In this document: positions 49,363 through 63,000 of the stretch, one piece after another | Layout: every line of letters starts with the position of its first letter | Position numbering within the stretch: the first letter of the stretch is position 1 | Source of the DNA: Sphagnum compactum | Taxonomy: Eukaryota > Bryophyta > Sphagnopsida > Sphagnales | Assembly: GCA_965153455.1 (NCBI GenBank) | Contig: OZ234497.1 | Location: forward strand, 15,741,872-15,805,871 | Direction of reading: 5' to 3' | Length of the DNA stretch: 64,000 bases | The notes under the pieces: model-generated | What the model was told of the DNA's origin: nothing | The model's database searches: none | What the model saw: the letters and a program-made list of their open reading frames with translations, nothing else | Made by a program: the position numbers and the translations under genes

Positions 49363-52158
49363 CTACTGAGGAGGAGGAGGAGGAGGAGTAGCCTTATAAG
49401 TACCATAAGGCACACGACTTGGCCCCATCTCAGAAGGTAGGACTTCCTCTTCCAGCAATTGGAAGGGATCCACATATGGGGGCCGCCCTGATATTCCATT
49501 GCTGCTATGTACAAATGCGGCTCCAAAATACTGCATTCAACAAACATTGAATAACTAGTTAAAACAGATTTATTGAAGCATTTTAACTTAATACACTTCT
49601 TGTGTGCTCTGGGACTGGAAATCCTTAGTGCAGGCCTCTATGTTATGAAATCGGCAATGCCCTAGTTCTCCATCTACTGGGATCCAAAATTCAGAATCCA
49701 TCTTCAAGCCTACTACTGTCCCTGAGCTTAGAAGTCCTTTTGGCCATCTACAGTGCTAGATAAAGCATGACAAGAGGTAAAGAAACAGTTTCACAACTGA
49801 TGTAATCTCAATGAAATACGGCATAATTCACAAAGAAAAAGCATCCTCGGAAAATCTCTGTAACATACCAGATAACAAGCCACAAACGTGGAGACAGTGG
49901 CAACAATAAGTGGCCAGAATGCCAACCAGAAGGAACCCCCTAGCTTTAGCAGCTCTAGCCCTCTGGGTATCAAGCCCTGTAGAAACAATTCCATTGACAT
50001 CCAAGGTTACAAATTCAGAGTTTGTCACCATTGTAAGCTCAGGATGAGAAATAGCCAGTTTTTGTTGGGTCTAAATATTGTCTCTAACAGACCTCCTTAA
50101 TCCTTGCTTCAACACCCCCCCCACAAACTAAATTTTCATAAGCAGATTGAGCATGAACCACCTCTGTCTAGGTGCATCTCCATGATGTACAAGCCTTGAA
50201 AATTGTTAAACTGCAAGTCCAGTAACAACATGTACCATATATAGAATGCAAGTGCATACCTAGTGCTAGGGTTCAGCTTTGACTTGCAAGTGGCTATAGT
50301 TTTAACCCCGTGCAATATGTGCCTTCTAAGTGTAGCCATAACAGTCAACTCTGCAATATTTCAGCAGAGGAGTGAACTACTGCTTATCCAGAGTACCCAA
50401 ACCTATGCGCTTCAGAGGTCTTATTCAAGAGTGCAAACACAGAAATGCTTACATCAATCCCCTCACTGTTCAAGGCCATTGAACGCTCCCTTTGATTGGA
50501 CTTTTCCCTTTCATCTGTCTGTTTTGGTGGCGATTTTGTGGAGGTGCCAAATGGGCCTGTGCCACTGCTGCCACTTGCGCTTTTGTCATTCTCCCCTTCT
50601 TTGGTCTTTGTACCAGTACCCAATGTTCCAGAGTCATTGCCATCATCTGTTGTGGATGTTGGCATGATTCCCCGCTTTCGCAACTCTCTCATGAATAAAG
50701 TCTCCGGTTTATTGTCCCCTACATGGTGCCAAACAACAACACTAACATTACATCGCATTAACCAAATGAGGAACACAGCCGAGGTCAGGTCAATGCCAGA
50801 GGAATGCCCTCACTTGACCATTACCTCCAAATCCTTAGCAACCTAAATGTGAAACTATACTAAAAAAGGAACACACCCATCAAAATTTCTGCATGTGCTA
50901 GGTTGTGCTGCAATCAACTATCCAACAGATTGAGAGATTCACATAGGTCAGTTGCAACAAGAGAATAGGATTGTGCATGGAAAACAACAGCTGTAAGACA
51001 ATCCAAGAATGCAGGTGTTTTTCACAATCCATCAACTACATCCCAATGATTAGGCATAAACCATGCACTGCTGGTGTTTCTTCTTCAGATATGTATTTTT
51101 TAGTTCACATCAGAGACCGCTCTCTTGCCAGGCCTTCCCACCAATGTACGCTCATACACTCCTGAGCAAGTGTGTCATGCTCAGTGTGATGCTGGCCAGA
51201 AATTCTAAGCTAAACCTCTGGGCCCTACACACTCCAAACCCATTGCCAGATGACTATTTTGCATATAATTTTACCTTGACATTTCTATTTGTATTCAGGG
51301 GTACCACAAGCTGTAGAATGCCACCTTATTGACTCTATGGGAGGGAGACTTCTATGAAAGACTTGAGGTTTTGGAAGCTGAGACAAACACACTACACACT
51401 ATATCCATAGATGAAACAGACTCTGGAGAGATCCATTGCCTGCAAAAAGGACACATACTATTCAGGTCATGAACCTCCCCTCAACATCTCTCGAGGGTGG
51501 AAAAATCCTTTCCACACCAAACAAACCCTTTTTTTTTATATTAATTAAAAACCCCATTTGAGATTTCTTGGCCTTTCATGCTCTGCTGTGGCAGATGGGG
51601 AGATCTAAGAAATACCCAATCTGTGAAAACAAGGGAAAACCCTCTGCCCAAAAACGAAAGCTGATCCTCTCTCTCTCTCTACCTCGCAGCAACCATTCAT
51701 AATCTTGGGATCAGATGCAATTCAAGAAGACAGTGCCCCAAAAATCCCGCCCATAAAAATACCCACTCACTCAAAAGCCTTCTTCTCCCTCTTATCTGTC
51801 GAAACCCTAAACCAAAATATGAAGACGCCCTACCTGAGTCATTCTGATCTCCTCCAAGGCATCTGGTAGCAAACTCCAACCTGCCAACTCTCAACTCCTT
51901 GCGTCCTCTTCCTCCTCCTCCTCCTCCTCCCCCTCCTACTCCTCTATGCGCACGTGTGCTGCTGATGCTGCTGAGCCTAGGCCACAAACTGGTAGGAACC
52001 GAGCTACACGGCCTATCAAAGTTGGAAACATGCAAGGGGAAAGAAATGGAGGAATGGGTTGATGAGGAGGAAGAGAGAGAGAAATTACAGCAGCAACAAG
52101 AAGAAGGAGAAGGAGAAGGAGGGCATGAAGCCAGTTGAAAAAGCGCAACGCAGACCAT
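49363..52158 (-). CDS. Predicted plastid membrane protein of unknown function
   Basis: Minus-strand exons 52158-51834, 50718-50453, 49976-49869, 49530-49363 join in frame to 288 aa. The first 75 residues are Ser-, Cys- and Pro-rich without acids, like a chloroplast transit peptide, followed by a nine-Gly run. Then come DNKPETLFMRELRKRGIMPT, a Ser/Gly/Thr/Lys linker, ALNSEGIDGLIPRGLELLKL and a hydrophobic span (about residues 205-232, FWLAFWPLIVATVSTFVACY). The tail has YFGAAFVHSS, PPYVDPFQLLEEE and six Pro. The ordered motif blocks look like a conserved plant protein, but I cannot name it. The start was chosen because it opens the transit-like region; in-frame upstream Met codons exist. Confidence 0.68.
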
Positions 52159-54400
52159 GATTGATGGCTCCTCCCAGCATGCAAAAATCAACCAAACATA
52201 GCACACACATCCCCGATTCTGGCCACTTGGGTGTCGAAAAGTGGGAGCTTTTTCTTTTGGGTTTGCTGCTATGCTTCTGTTTGCTGCAACACCACCACCC
52301 AACAGCACGCCATGAACGATGGATGGTAAGTGGACAGGAAACAGTTTTCTGTTGGGTCCCAGTTCCAGACCTAACCATGGTGGTTACCTCAGTTGCATTT
52401 TTTTTTCACTACCTGCCTACTAACAACCCACAAATGGTAATGGGTTGTAGGTAGGTAGGTAGGTAGGTAGTAAAAGCAGGCCTCACCTATGTATAAACTA
52501 CTGTTGGTGGATATCCAGAAAATTCAGATATTAGACCTCGAAATCATGTTGGATATCACATTTGATATTTGTTGGATATCACATGTTGTGATATCCAGGG
52601 TGATATCTTGATCACCAGATCTCGAACTTATGAAATTCAAAACTGTAATATCCATATTTCAATCTGGATCAGCCTTTTTTTTGTTGGCTAAATATCGCCA
52701 AAAAGCAATGGAGAAAAAGGGCTTGTGAAATTCATTAAAGGATTTTTTTTTAAATAAATGAAAATTGTCACATTGCAATAGAAGCTCAAAGTTTGCTCAC
52801 CATTTCGCGTATTCCTTGTAAGGCCTCTCACCTACTATAATCAGGTCATTAGGTATCCCTATCACCAAATTAGCACTAGTAGATGCCATTGGATCTAGGT
52901 TAATCGCCAGCAAATCATCATTGGATCTAGGTTAATCACTAGCAAATCACCATTAGATCTAGGGTTACCGCCATGAATATCACCATTAGATCTAGGGCTA
53001 TTGCCATGAATATCATCATTAGATCCAAGGTTATCACCAATAGCTTTAGGTCTAAACTTTAAAGAGTAGAGACTATAACGTTACACAAAACACTAAGATA
53101 GCCGGCTTGAGCACCATGAGCGCTAAGTACACTCATTGTTGTGACTTGGAAGCTTTCGTCATTTTTTGCTTTGTTTTCATTGGCTCTTGCTTTGCTTTCA
53201 ACAATTTTCACTCCATCAACTTGTTGTGGCTCATGAATGTTTCTAGTGGGCTCCAAAGCCCAGAGTCTAGAGGGTTGGGAGCTTGGGACTTTAGGAAATA
53301 AATAAGGATCTAAGCTTTCAAGATGTGTTGTAAGTTATAAGTTGTCAAGTTTGGTTGGAACTTGGTTTGTTGCTAGAATCACAAGGGTGCACATTGTTCA
53401 AGAATCGATGCTGCTTGAAGGTGAAATGGAGGCAACGATGCTAGAGGATCGTCTACCACACCTCCTAGTGCCCATTGCCCACCAAGTCATTGTTGTTCGT
53501 GTGTGCAAAGTTCATAGTGTTGTTAAATGTTGCAACTTATTCAACAATGTTTCTTGCTACATGTGCATGGCAGTGTTGGCCCTCAAGTGAACCTCGTGGA
53601 CATCGCTACTGCACACTAGTTAGTGTAAAACTTCTTCATTAAACTATGTCCTTTCTTGCTCCTAGGAGGTTGATTTCATTTCTATAACATATTGTGTCAC
53701 ATGCTTACTATAGGGTTATAAGCTTTGTATATTCAAGCTAATTCAAAGCTCTGTCTTTTTATTGAAGCTTTGTTCCAACTCTATTATTGGTTAGTGAAAC
53801 AACTATGTTCGTGGTTAGTGAAATAGCTTTGTTCTTGGTCAGTGAAATAGTTGTGTTCTTGGTCAGTGAAATAGTTGTGTTCTTGGTTGTTTTAGCTCTA
53901 TTTCTTGGTCAATGAAACAACTTTGTTTTTGGTTAGTGAAATAGCTCTATTCTTGGTCAATGAAACATCTATGTTCTTGGTTAGTGCTTGCTTGAGGTTT
54001 ACAAAGGTTTAGGGTTTGGTAGGTTTTAGGTTTATGGTTTAAAGCCTAGACAAAAGGATCTCGCACAATCTAAATCCAATCTATCTTCTTCATTATGTTA
54101 TGTTCAAGCTTTGTTTTTAGTCAAGACTCAATGCACATTGCATCAAATGCTTGCTTTAAGGTTTTGGTAGATTTTTGGTTTAGGGTTTAAACAATTTAGG
54201 AATCAAGATTGTGCACAACCCAAATCCAAACTAGACTTGCATATTTATCATGTTTTTTCCCCTACTTATGCATTGTCCATTTTGCACAACTTGTAAGAAG
54301 GTAACTAACTAGGAGTTGTGAGAATAAGGGTTTTTTTGTAGTTCAACAACATGCTCTGCTTTTGACAAAAAATTTGGAGCTTGGAGTTTCAAAATGCACA
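52159..54400. repeat. Spacer with several small tandem arrays
   Basis: It contains a GTAG run at 52449-52470, GATATC-rich palindromic sequence at about 52510-52605, a 32-33 bp array (five units of TAGATCTAGGGTTA-type sequence, 52885-53045), a 24-bp array (53789-53986) and a direct duplication at about 53985-54105 and 54148-54240 around GGTTTAGGGTTT. No gene-like frame was found. Confidence 0.6.
53789..53986. repeat. 24-bp tandem array, about eight units
   Basis: Units of the type GGTTAGTGAAATAGCTTTGT plus TCTT repeat every 24 bp. Variants at a few positions alternate (TTAGTG/TCAGTG/TCAATG; AATAGC/AACAAC). One unit, GGTTGTTTTAGCTC, is more diverged. Confidence 0.85.
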
Positions 54401-54446
54401 CAAATCAATAGTTGATGTTAATTAGTGGTTCACAATTTTTTTCTAT

Positions 54447-55110
54447 TTGTATTTTTCAACCTCCCTTTGCTTCTTATCTTTTGTATGCATTTTTTTATTT
54501 GAAAGGCTTACATGGTACCTATGGAAAGGACACGAAAAGACATTGATGTCTAACTTCTTCAAGTCCAGTGGGAATTTTAAGGACAATACTCCTCTTATGA
54601 TCCTTCCTAAACTTAAACCAATTCCATTTTCTATAGCAAGTTCAAGTGACAGCAAGGTTGAGTCAAATTTTGATTTCAATCATAATAATCTTGTTATGCA
54701 ATTTGTTTGTCTTGATGGATTGTCCATTTATCCTACCTTTATGGCAAATTTCACAAATATCCATGTCATTATAGAAGAAGAGGAATCAAATGTGCCCCAC
54801 CCAATAAACCTAGAAAAATTACGACATATCATGGAAGTGTTGGGATGTGTGGGCTACTCAATTCCCATGGGCAAAGATGTTAAGAAGTGCAACTAAAAAA
54901 CTTCATCATGTGAAATGCCTTGTATGTTCATTTGTGAAAGGCAAGGATGTGATCCGAAGGCCAAAGGCTAACACTCTTGAAAAACATGTAGGAAAAACAA
55001 GGGTTATTCGATACATGCTACCCAATGGAGAGGTACATGAAAGCCCTAAAAGGGTTTGTCCGAAACATGGCATGTCCAGAAGGCAGCATGGGAATGGGTT
55101 GTTCTATTGA
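54447..55110 (+). pseudogene. Possible transposon-derived fragment with a zinc-finger-like segment
   Basis: Two overlapping frames (149 and 87 residues) hold a non-repetitive composition unlike the surrounding DNA. The second contains VKCLVCSFVKGKDVIRRPKA followed by TLEKHVGKTR. A Cys-x2-Cys followed at distance by His resembles the N-terminal finger of hAT-like transposases or similar domesticated proteins. No transposase core, terminal repeats or matching exons were seen. The assignment is tentative; it could be an unrelated remnant. Confidence 0.25.
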
Positions 55111-57050
55111 AGAGGCCTTAGGTTTTTGTACAAAGTCCAAAAAGTGAAGTCCAATAAGAGGAGGGTTTGGGATGACAAAGAAGAGCCTACAAATGCACGA
55201 TGAGGTACTTGAAGGGAATGGGTGCCCTTGCAAACTAAGTGCATACCTTAGGGCTCAAGCCCACACATTTGCTCTTCATAATGCAGCAACAACAAAACCA
55301 TGGTGAGAGTCAGTACATCCACCGAGTGTGAACCAGGCCACAAATGTCCAACTCCTCTGATGCAGAGCAGGTTTTTGGATTTCATTGACCCCAGGTTTGG
55401 AGGCGGGGGTAAGTTTTTGGATTTTTTTGACCCCCAGTTTGGTTCGGAGGTGGGGGTTTTGAGAACTGGGAACCAAAGGTCGTATACCCATATACCCAAC
55501 CAAAGAACTGAGAAAAACCTGCCATCACATTAAAGAACCACACAACACTGGTGGTTCACTCTGGCCCTTTTTTTTGTAAGTTTTGTTTCGTGTGATGGTT
55601 GGGGTGCAAGAAAAGGTAAGGAAAGAAATTTGTGATTGAAGAAGAAGCAAGCTGTTGCTATTGGAACAAGGGTTGCAAGGCAGAGTGACTTGCCGTGTTG
55701 GAACATTTCTCTAGTAAGGTATAGGGTACTTATATACCTACCTTAGTACCTTGGCAGCTTCAACTGTAATAATTTATACTTGTACAAATGTTGAAAATTT
55801 CAACAAAAAAATAAAATGCAAAGAACTAAATTTTGTGAAGGAAACTAGAGAATCTTTTGAAATATTCAACAGTGCCCGCACTATAGGACACACAATAATG
55901 TGTTGAAGTTGCTCCTATACTACCTACTATGGTACTCACTACTACTATCCATACATGGGTGCAAGGAAGGACATGGTGTGCATCAGGAATTTATCAAAAA
56001 CATGAGCCACAACCAGAAGATTACCATTCATTACCATGTACTGAAATATAGAACAAAGCAGAGAGAAGATATGCACATTTAGAGAGCAGGTCAAGAAGCC
56101 ACACTGCCTATTTGGGTCTCTATAAAGTGTTTATCACATCCAACAATAGAGTGTTAAATTGTTTCCCCATTCCTACCCATTAACAAGCAAAATTGAAACA
56201 GTATAAAAGTGAGACAAATTAAATGTTACCACCTGGGCCAATCATTATGGCCTGCTGATCCACACAGGGGAGGCGGGGTGGGGGTGTGTATGCACCCAAA
56301 TCTGGTGTAAACCTCATGCCCTAAAACCCATGCTGGCACTCGGAAGAAGACCCAAGACAGAAATCAGGGGCTTTGTTTCTCTATGATAAGAGATATCTCC
56401 CCAAAACATTGATAAATTGACCCCATCTGAAGAAGTCAGTCTGTCAGCAAATGGTTACCCAGAACAGACAAATCCCACTCCCAAATATACCTAAAGTCTC
56501 TTTCTGTCCAGTAAAATGTTTTTGTTTTGTCAACTTGGGAGGACACAATCTTTCATAATTTGCTAATACTTTCAGTCTGGCTATTCTTTGAACACTCTTT
56601 ACAGCTCTAGATAAGATGCAAACCTTAGGCCTCTCTTAAAAAGCCTCAAATTTCTGAAAGGTGGTGTTGTTACTGCACTTGAGCTAGGTCCGCCCATCAT
56701 ATACCCAGGATTGCAAATTTCCTAAAATGATTACATGAATGCATAATTTGAACCATTTCTTTCCCAGTGTGTGTTACCCTAACCCCCTAAAATGTGAGCC
56801 CTAACCTAACCCCTGAGCACTAAAAACAAAAGACCCTAGAATGCAGACACAACTCATCCTTCATGAACGATGGGGTTTTTTTTTTACAAATGCCTCTGGG
56901 AGGCCCAGAAAGGGGCCCAAGGGAGGGTCGGAGTTGAATCGCATTGGGTATGCTTCACCTACTTACCTTATTTGTTGATGAATGAAGATGGGACCCACTG
57001 CACATTGAGAATCAGATTTCAGGTGAAGCCTGTGTGTTGGGGGGAGACAG
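55111..57050. other. Spacer before the ABC transporter 3' end
   Basis: A roughly 50-bp direct duplication sits at about 55370-55460 (TTTTTGGATTT, TTGACCCC, CAGTTTGG or CAGGTTTGG, then GGCGGGGGT or GGTGGGGGT). The rest is AT-rich with no gene-like frame. The final few hundred bases probably hold the 3' UTR of the minus-strand transporter. Confidence 0.5.
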
Positions 57051-60000
57051 TTACAAGTTTGTGCGATGTTGTTTCAGTGATCTACTGAACTGAGGTTGCA
57101 TTAGTCTCGCATATGGCCCACATTTGTTCATCAACTCGTCATGAGTCCCTTCTTCCAAAATTTGCCCATCATGTAACATGGCGACACGGTCAACACGTCT
57201 CAGCAACGCCAGGCGGTGGGCAATTACAACAGTGGATCTATTTCCCATAATCAGCTGTTCAAATGCTTCTTGCACAACCCTGCTTGCATCTGCCTCCAAC
57301 GAATTTGTTGGCTCATCAAGGAGCAGGATTGGGGCATTTTTCAGAACCACCCGTGCAATGGCAATTCGTAAACGCTGACTTGCCGTTAAGTTTAACCCAT
57401 TCATACCAATATGTGTATCATACCCATGTGGCAGTGAGCTAATGAAGTGGTGGGCATTTGCAATCCTTGATGCTTCTGTGATTTCTGCCTCTGTCGCATT
57501 GTGCCTTCCATAGATGATATTATCCCGGATTGAGGTTGAGAAAAGGACTGGCTCCTGTTGTACGAGCCCTATGTGACTCCGCAGCCAGCGAAGATTGAGT
57601 GCTTTTATGTTATTGCCATCCAACATGACCTGTCCAGTCAGAGGCTCATAAAAACGCTCCAGAAGAGCAAGAACAGTGCTTTTCCCAGAACCTGCTGTTC
57701 CAACAATTGCAACTGTTTGGCCAGACTCCACTTTGAGATTGAAGTTTGTCAGTACAGGAACATCTAGCTCTGTTGGATACCTGCACACCCGTCACACCAC
57801 AAAACTGGTCAATCTCATCAAAAAAGCTGAAGGAATATGAGTACCTGAATTAGTTTGCCGTTTTAAGGGTCAGGACTTGTTGGTACTTTCAGTTTTCTTC
57901 CTTCATTTCACTATTAACTCTTTGCAAATCTATTGCACAAGAAAAACTGGAATTGATTGGAATGCATATGGGCTACAGCTTCCCCTACCTGAAGTCAACA
58001 TCTCGGAATTCAATCCGGCCCAAGATATGTGGGGGCTTCAAGCCCACATCATCAGTCTCCATCTTTGATTGGCGATCAATGATACTAAAGACAGATGCCA
58101 CTGATTTCCGCCTCTTCACAACAGACGGTCCAAGGCCAAAAGCTTCAACAAGTGCAAATGTGGTGAATGTGAACACCAAAAATGCTTTCAGAAAGTTTGG
58201 AAAACTTGTCCCATGTTGTCTTCTGAGTGTCAGCGAGCCATACCAGAGAAGGAAGGCATTGCAAGCAAACAAGAAAAATTGGGAAGTCCCAAAAGCAATT
58301 CCACACACTTGGCCCCGTACTAGACTTTGCCGCAAAGGTCTCTTCAGCTCTTGATGGTAAAGATCCAGCACTTTTCCTCCTCCTGAAAACGATATCACTG
58401 TGTGCATGTTGGCCACTGCATCTTCCAGAACCCTTCTTGCACTCTTGTGGGCCCCCTTCATATCCCAACTAGGGCCCAAAAATCCTGCATTCCAAATTTG
58501 CTGCAACAGTCAACACCACCAAAATCAGATATCATGGGAATTTTTCTTTGATCAAGTTTTGTGTGCAACATCTTCTCTCATCATCTCCCTTTCATAATCT
58601 GATTCTCACATTTGAATCAATCACATAACATAGGGCATTTCTCTGCTCTCAAAACTCTACACATTACAAACAACAGCAGCGGAGCAACATTTATTCTGAG
58701 TGCCAGAGAAAGGGAGTACCTGTGTGACAGAAGCAAATACGAATAAGGGAACGGTGGCCAGCGCCACAAGACCAAACCGCCATTGCATTGCAAGAGCAAC
58801 AGCCAGCGCAACTAAAACAGCGGCTAAATCCTGAATGAAAACTGACAAGCGATTACTAAATGTAGCTCTTACATATGTTGCATCATTTGCCAACCGCATG
58901 GACAATACATCTGCACTGTTCTCCTCCAAATCGAACCATCCAACCTCATTTCGCAGGATTGCTGTATGGAATAAGACAACAACAATTACTCAGCAACTCA
59001 GTGAGCTCAGTGAGGAACGGTTGCTCGAAGACTTAAGGTTGTCAACACAAAGAGAGCATGGAAACTGGTATATTACACAGAACAACACCACCACCACCCT
59101 ATGTCTCCACTAGTAATGATGGACTGCTATTGGATCAAACATACAAATGTCTAACTGTTGTTTGTGTAAGCGACTCCTGCCAGGGGATGTGTTAAAAAGT
59201 GGGATTTTACCTGAAAACATGAGGCGTCGGATACGCTCAGTCATTTTCTCACCCATGATACCAAAGTAGAATTGCTGCAAGAAATTTAAGATAACTGTTG
59301 CCAGGCCCATTCCTGTGACTATAAGACACCACTTAGATATCTCATGCCCCATGATCCTATCAGCTGAGTAGTAATATGTCTCGGCCACCTGAACCAGTAA
59401 CAAAGCAAAAAGAGGGTTGAAGGATCCAAACAGAGCAGCTCCAACACTGCCCAGCAAAGCACAGAACCATTCTGGCAAACTAAGTGTTGCCAATCGCTGC
59501 ATTGATGGGATATGTCCACTTTCTACCCTGTCAGGCCGCAGATGTAAATCAGTATTCTGAGAAAGGGATCTGCTAAAGGTCTTTGAATGTGAACGCTCGT
59601 CCAAAGGGTCAGTCACCAAAAGTGGTGATACTGGAGACTCTGGAGCAGAAGCATTAGAGTTTGAAGGCTGTCGTTGGTGCTGAATGTCAATACGTGGGAG
59701 CAATTCCAAGTATGCTTTCTCAAAACTGTCACGACGCTTCATGACAGGTTCGGGTCTCATGTCCTGGAGTTCCATTCCATCACCATTTTCCATCAAATTT
59801 ATGTCAGCCAAAGGAGGGCTTGCCAACAGAGGTGGTGATTCTGGCAGTTGATCCAAGCCATTTAGTCCCCGTGCTCCATTGTTCTTCTTGAGGGAAGGTG
59901 ATTTAGCCAGGCGTGGTGACGATGGTTTACTGTAATTTGGGGAAACACTTTCCTGTGGTGGAGGTGGTACAAACATTCGAGGAGGGGGTCTGCCAAAAAT

Positions 60001-63000
60001 ATTCCACAGTTCAGAAGACATGGACATCAAAACACCAATCTCTTAGGGTATAAGAAGCAGTGCATCAACAAGCCCAACAAGGGTGTCTTCCTTAGGTTAC
60101 TGCCCTATGGGTTGCAGACAATCTCCAACCCCATTATGATGGCCTTACACAATCTTCCCCATATCAAAACCCCATAGACTCCTGCACTACAAGCAACTGG
60201 TACAGAGAGATTTTCAACAGTGCTCAGTTGACTATTATGGATCAATAGCGGTGTCCACATCCGGATCTCCTTCCATGTCATGCAGGGCTGCTAAACCCTA
60301 AACCCAATTCAGAAGCATGTGCACCAATACAATGTTCACAGGTGCAAAGATGTCAGAATATGCACAATTAAATGTAAAGAATGACCTTCTTGGTTGCTTT
60401 GCAGTATCTTGTAGCCGGATTAGGTCAGCATAAGCCCCGTCAACTCTCATCAACTCATCATGTGTCCCCATTTCAACCAATTGTCCCTCCTCTAGAACGG
60501 CAATAATATCTGCATTCCGAATACTCGTGAGCCGGTGTGCTATGACAATTGTAGATCGACCCAACATGAGAATATCAAGGGCCTCTTGAACACTCCTTTC
60601 TGCTTCCATATCAAGGCTGCCAGTGGCTTCGTCCAGTAAAAGGATGCTTGGATTTTTGAGAACAGCTCGGGCAATTGCAATTTTCAACTTCCGTTCTTCT
60701 GAAAACACCAACCGACTGTCGCCAATCTAGAGGTTCAAACACAAAATCATCTGAAATGTTTGGTCAACAGACTTTCTATCATGACTTCTAAAGCATCCAC
60801 CAGTAGTAGCCTAGTAGTTGGGGATCTAGCCACCTTGCAAAGTGGTTGTGGGTTCAAATCCTGCAAGGTGCAAGATACATGTTAAATTCAAGAAATATTA
60901 TTTCATGTGGTGATCAATCTGTGCTGAGCCTTCATGTATCTCACACTAGCCCTGTGATTTCCAATTCGTTCATTACTTGAAATTATCCTCTGCCTGTTCT
61001 CCATAAACTCTAACTGAGGTTTTAGGCCATTGTGTGAGAATCAGGTACCTTGGAATCATAACCGTTTGGGAGGGAACTGATAAAAGTGTGGGCATGTGCA
61101 ATTTTAGCCGCCTCCTCAACCTCGTCCAAGGTTGCCTCGCGCCCATACAGAATGTTGTCTATTATGCTTCCACCAAACAGGGCCGGTTCCTGGCTGACCA
61201 TTCCTATTTGGCCCCGTAGCCACTCCACTTGCAGATTACGTAAATTCTCCCCATCCAACAAAACTTCACCTGAATCTCACAACCAACAACAGGTCTTACA
61301 AAAGAGTCCCAACATGGAGTGTAGAAGTATGTTAAAACTAAGTTCCCAAGCAATCATACATGTTGATCATCTCTTCTGCATGATCAGAACTGTCCCATAG
61401 AAGGACTATAGATAAGAACAAAATGAAATGCCTATAATCTCTGAAAGTGAACCTATTTTACAAAAGAAGAATCACACCCGAGCCACCTGATGGCTATCAA
61501 CCTCATGTTGCCATCATTTGGAGCAACAAATAGATCTTAAACTGCAGATGAGAAAAAGATGCATCCCACATCAGAGTTTTGTGAGCAATTCTCGCACCGA
61601 GTGTTGGGTCGTAAAAGCGCTCAATTAGAGCAATGACGCTACTTTTGCCAGAACCATTGCTGCCAGCAAGAGCAAGGGTCTTCCGGGCTGGGAGGGTGAG
61701 ATATAGGCCACTCAACACAGGCACATCTGGCCGAGATGGGTAGCTAAAGTAAACATTACGAAGCTCAATAGTTCCCTGCACTTCTGTCAGTATCTTTGTT
61801 CCCTCCATGTCATTGTTATTTGATTCACATTTCTGGCTCAGCACTTCAAACAATCTGTACGCAGAAATTCTTCCCTGCTCAAAAGCTTGAAAATTTGTTG
61901 CTGCCTGGTTGAGACCTCTGCTCCATGTGAAACAAAGCTCTCAGTATGTAAACAGAAGTTTGCACATGTGAGAAAAGAACATGATTAAGAAATTCCAGGA
62001 GAAGGTGGGGTTTAAGATTCTAGAAAGACTTGATATTAGAAGCAAAGGACGGAATAGAGAAGAATACTTACAAGCCACTCAGAATGATGGCAAAGATAGC
62101 AACAAAAATTTGTCCCCCATTTGCTTTGTGATGGATAATCAGAATCCGGCCAACCCACAGTTGCAGAGCACAGGAGCAGATTGCGATGCCATAAATGAAA
62201 CCAAGTCCAAGCCCTTGAACTAAACTTATCTGGACCCCATACTGCAGCGTTGATTGAAGTGCATTGGCATATGCATATTTCACAATTGTCTCATTCGCAA
62301 ATGCATACACTGTACGCACATACAATAGAGCCTGCATATGGCACACATCTTGTTAGGTCTTCAACAACAACAACAGTCAGTAGTAATAACACCCCTGACC
62401 AGTGTAAACAAGAATTGTAAGCTCAAGGACAAACAGGGCACTAGCATCAAGCAAAACTGGATAATGGATAACATAAAACCACTACAAGAGGGTGTGGCAA
62501 ATGGACAGCACTGGCCAGCTGAGAAGCTGGAATTCAAGTACAGTATTTACACAGAAGCAATCTTCAGTGTGTCTAAATACAGCAATACAGACCCAAAAGA
62601 AGATTAAGGAGCTTAGGGGGATGGAAGAGGACTGAAGACCAAAGATAAAAGAATATGTGAAATGATAAACCTGCTCAGCAATAACTGCAGCTTCAGAATA
62701 GGTCTCTTGGACATGTTCAGCAAGGCGGGTGAGGAAGCCATTTGACACACAGCCTGCCGTCAGAATTAATGGTGCCGTGCTGAGTGTTAAGAGGGCAATT
62801 GGCCAGCAGCTGATAAATCCTATTGTGAGGCCCCCTACAAATGTTGCCATATTGTGTACATAATTGCCTACCTGTGCTATGTAAAACACCCACGGACAGA
62901 TACATGCTTTTAGAGCAGTGCCTCACCAATGTCCAAGTAAGCTAAACATGAAGCATCACGTTAGCAGGCCATCAAGAGACACAACAAGGTGCCTCATTAA

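Noticed and set aside
51899-52138. Forward ORF with a poly-Pro start opposite the plastid membrane protein
   Set aside because: It is the antisense of the Gly run and Ser-rich transit region of a better-supported gene.
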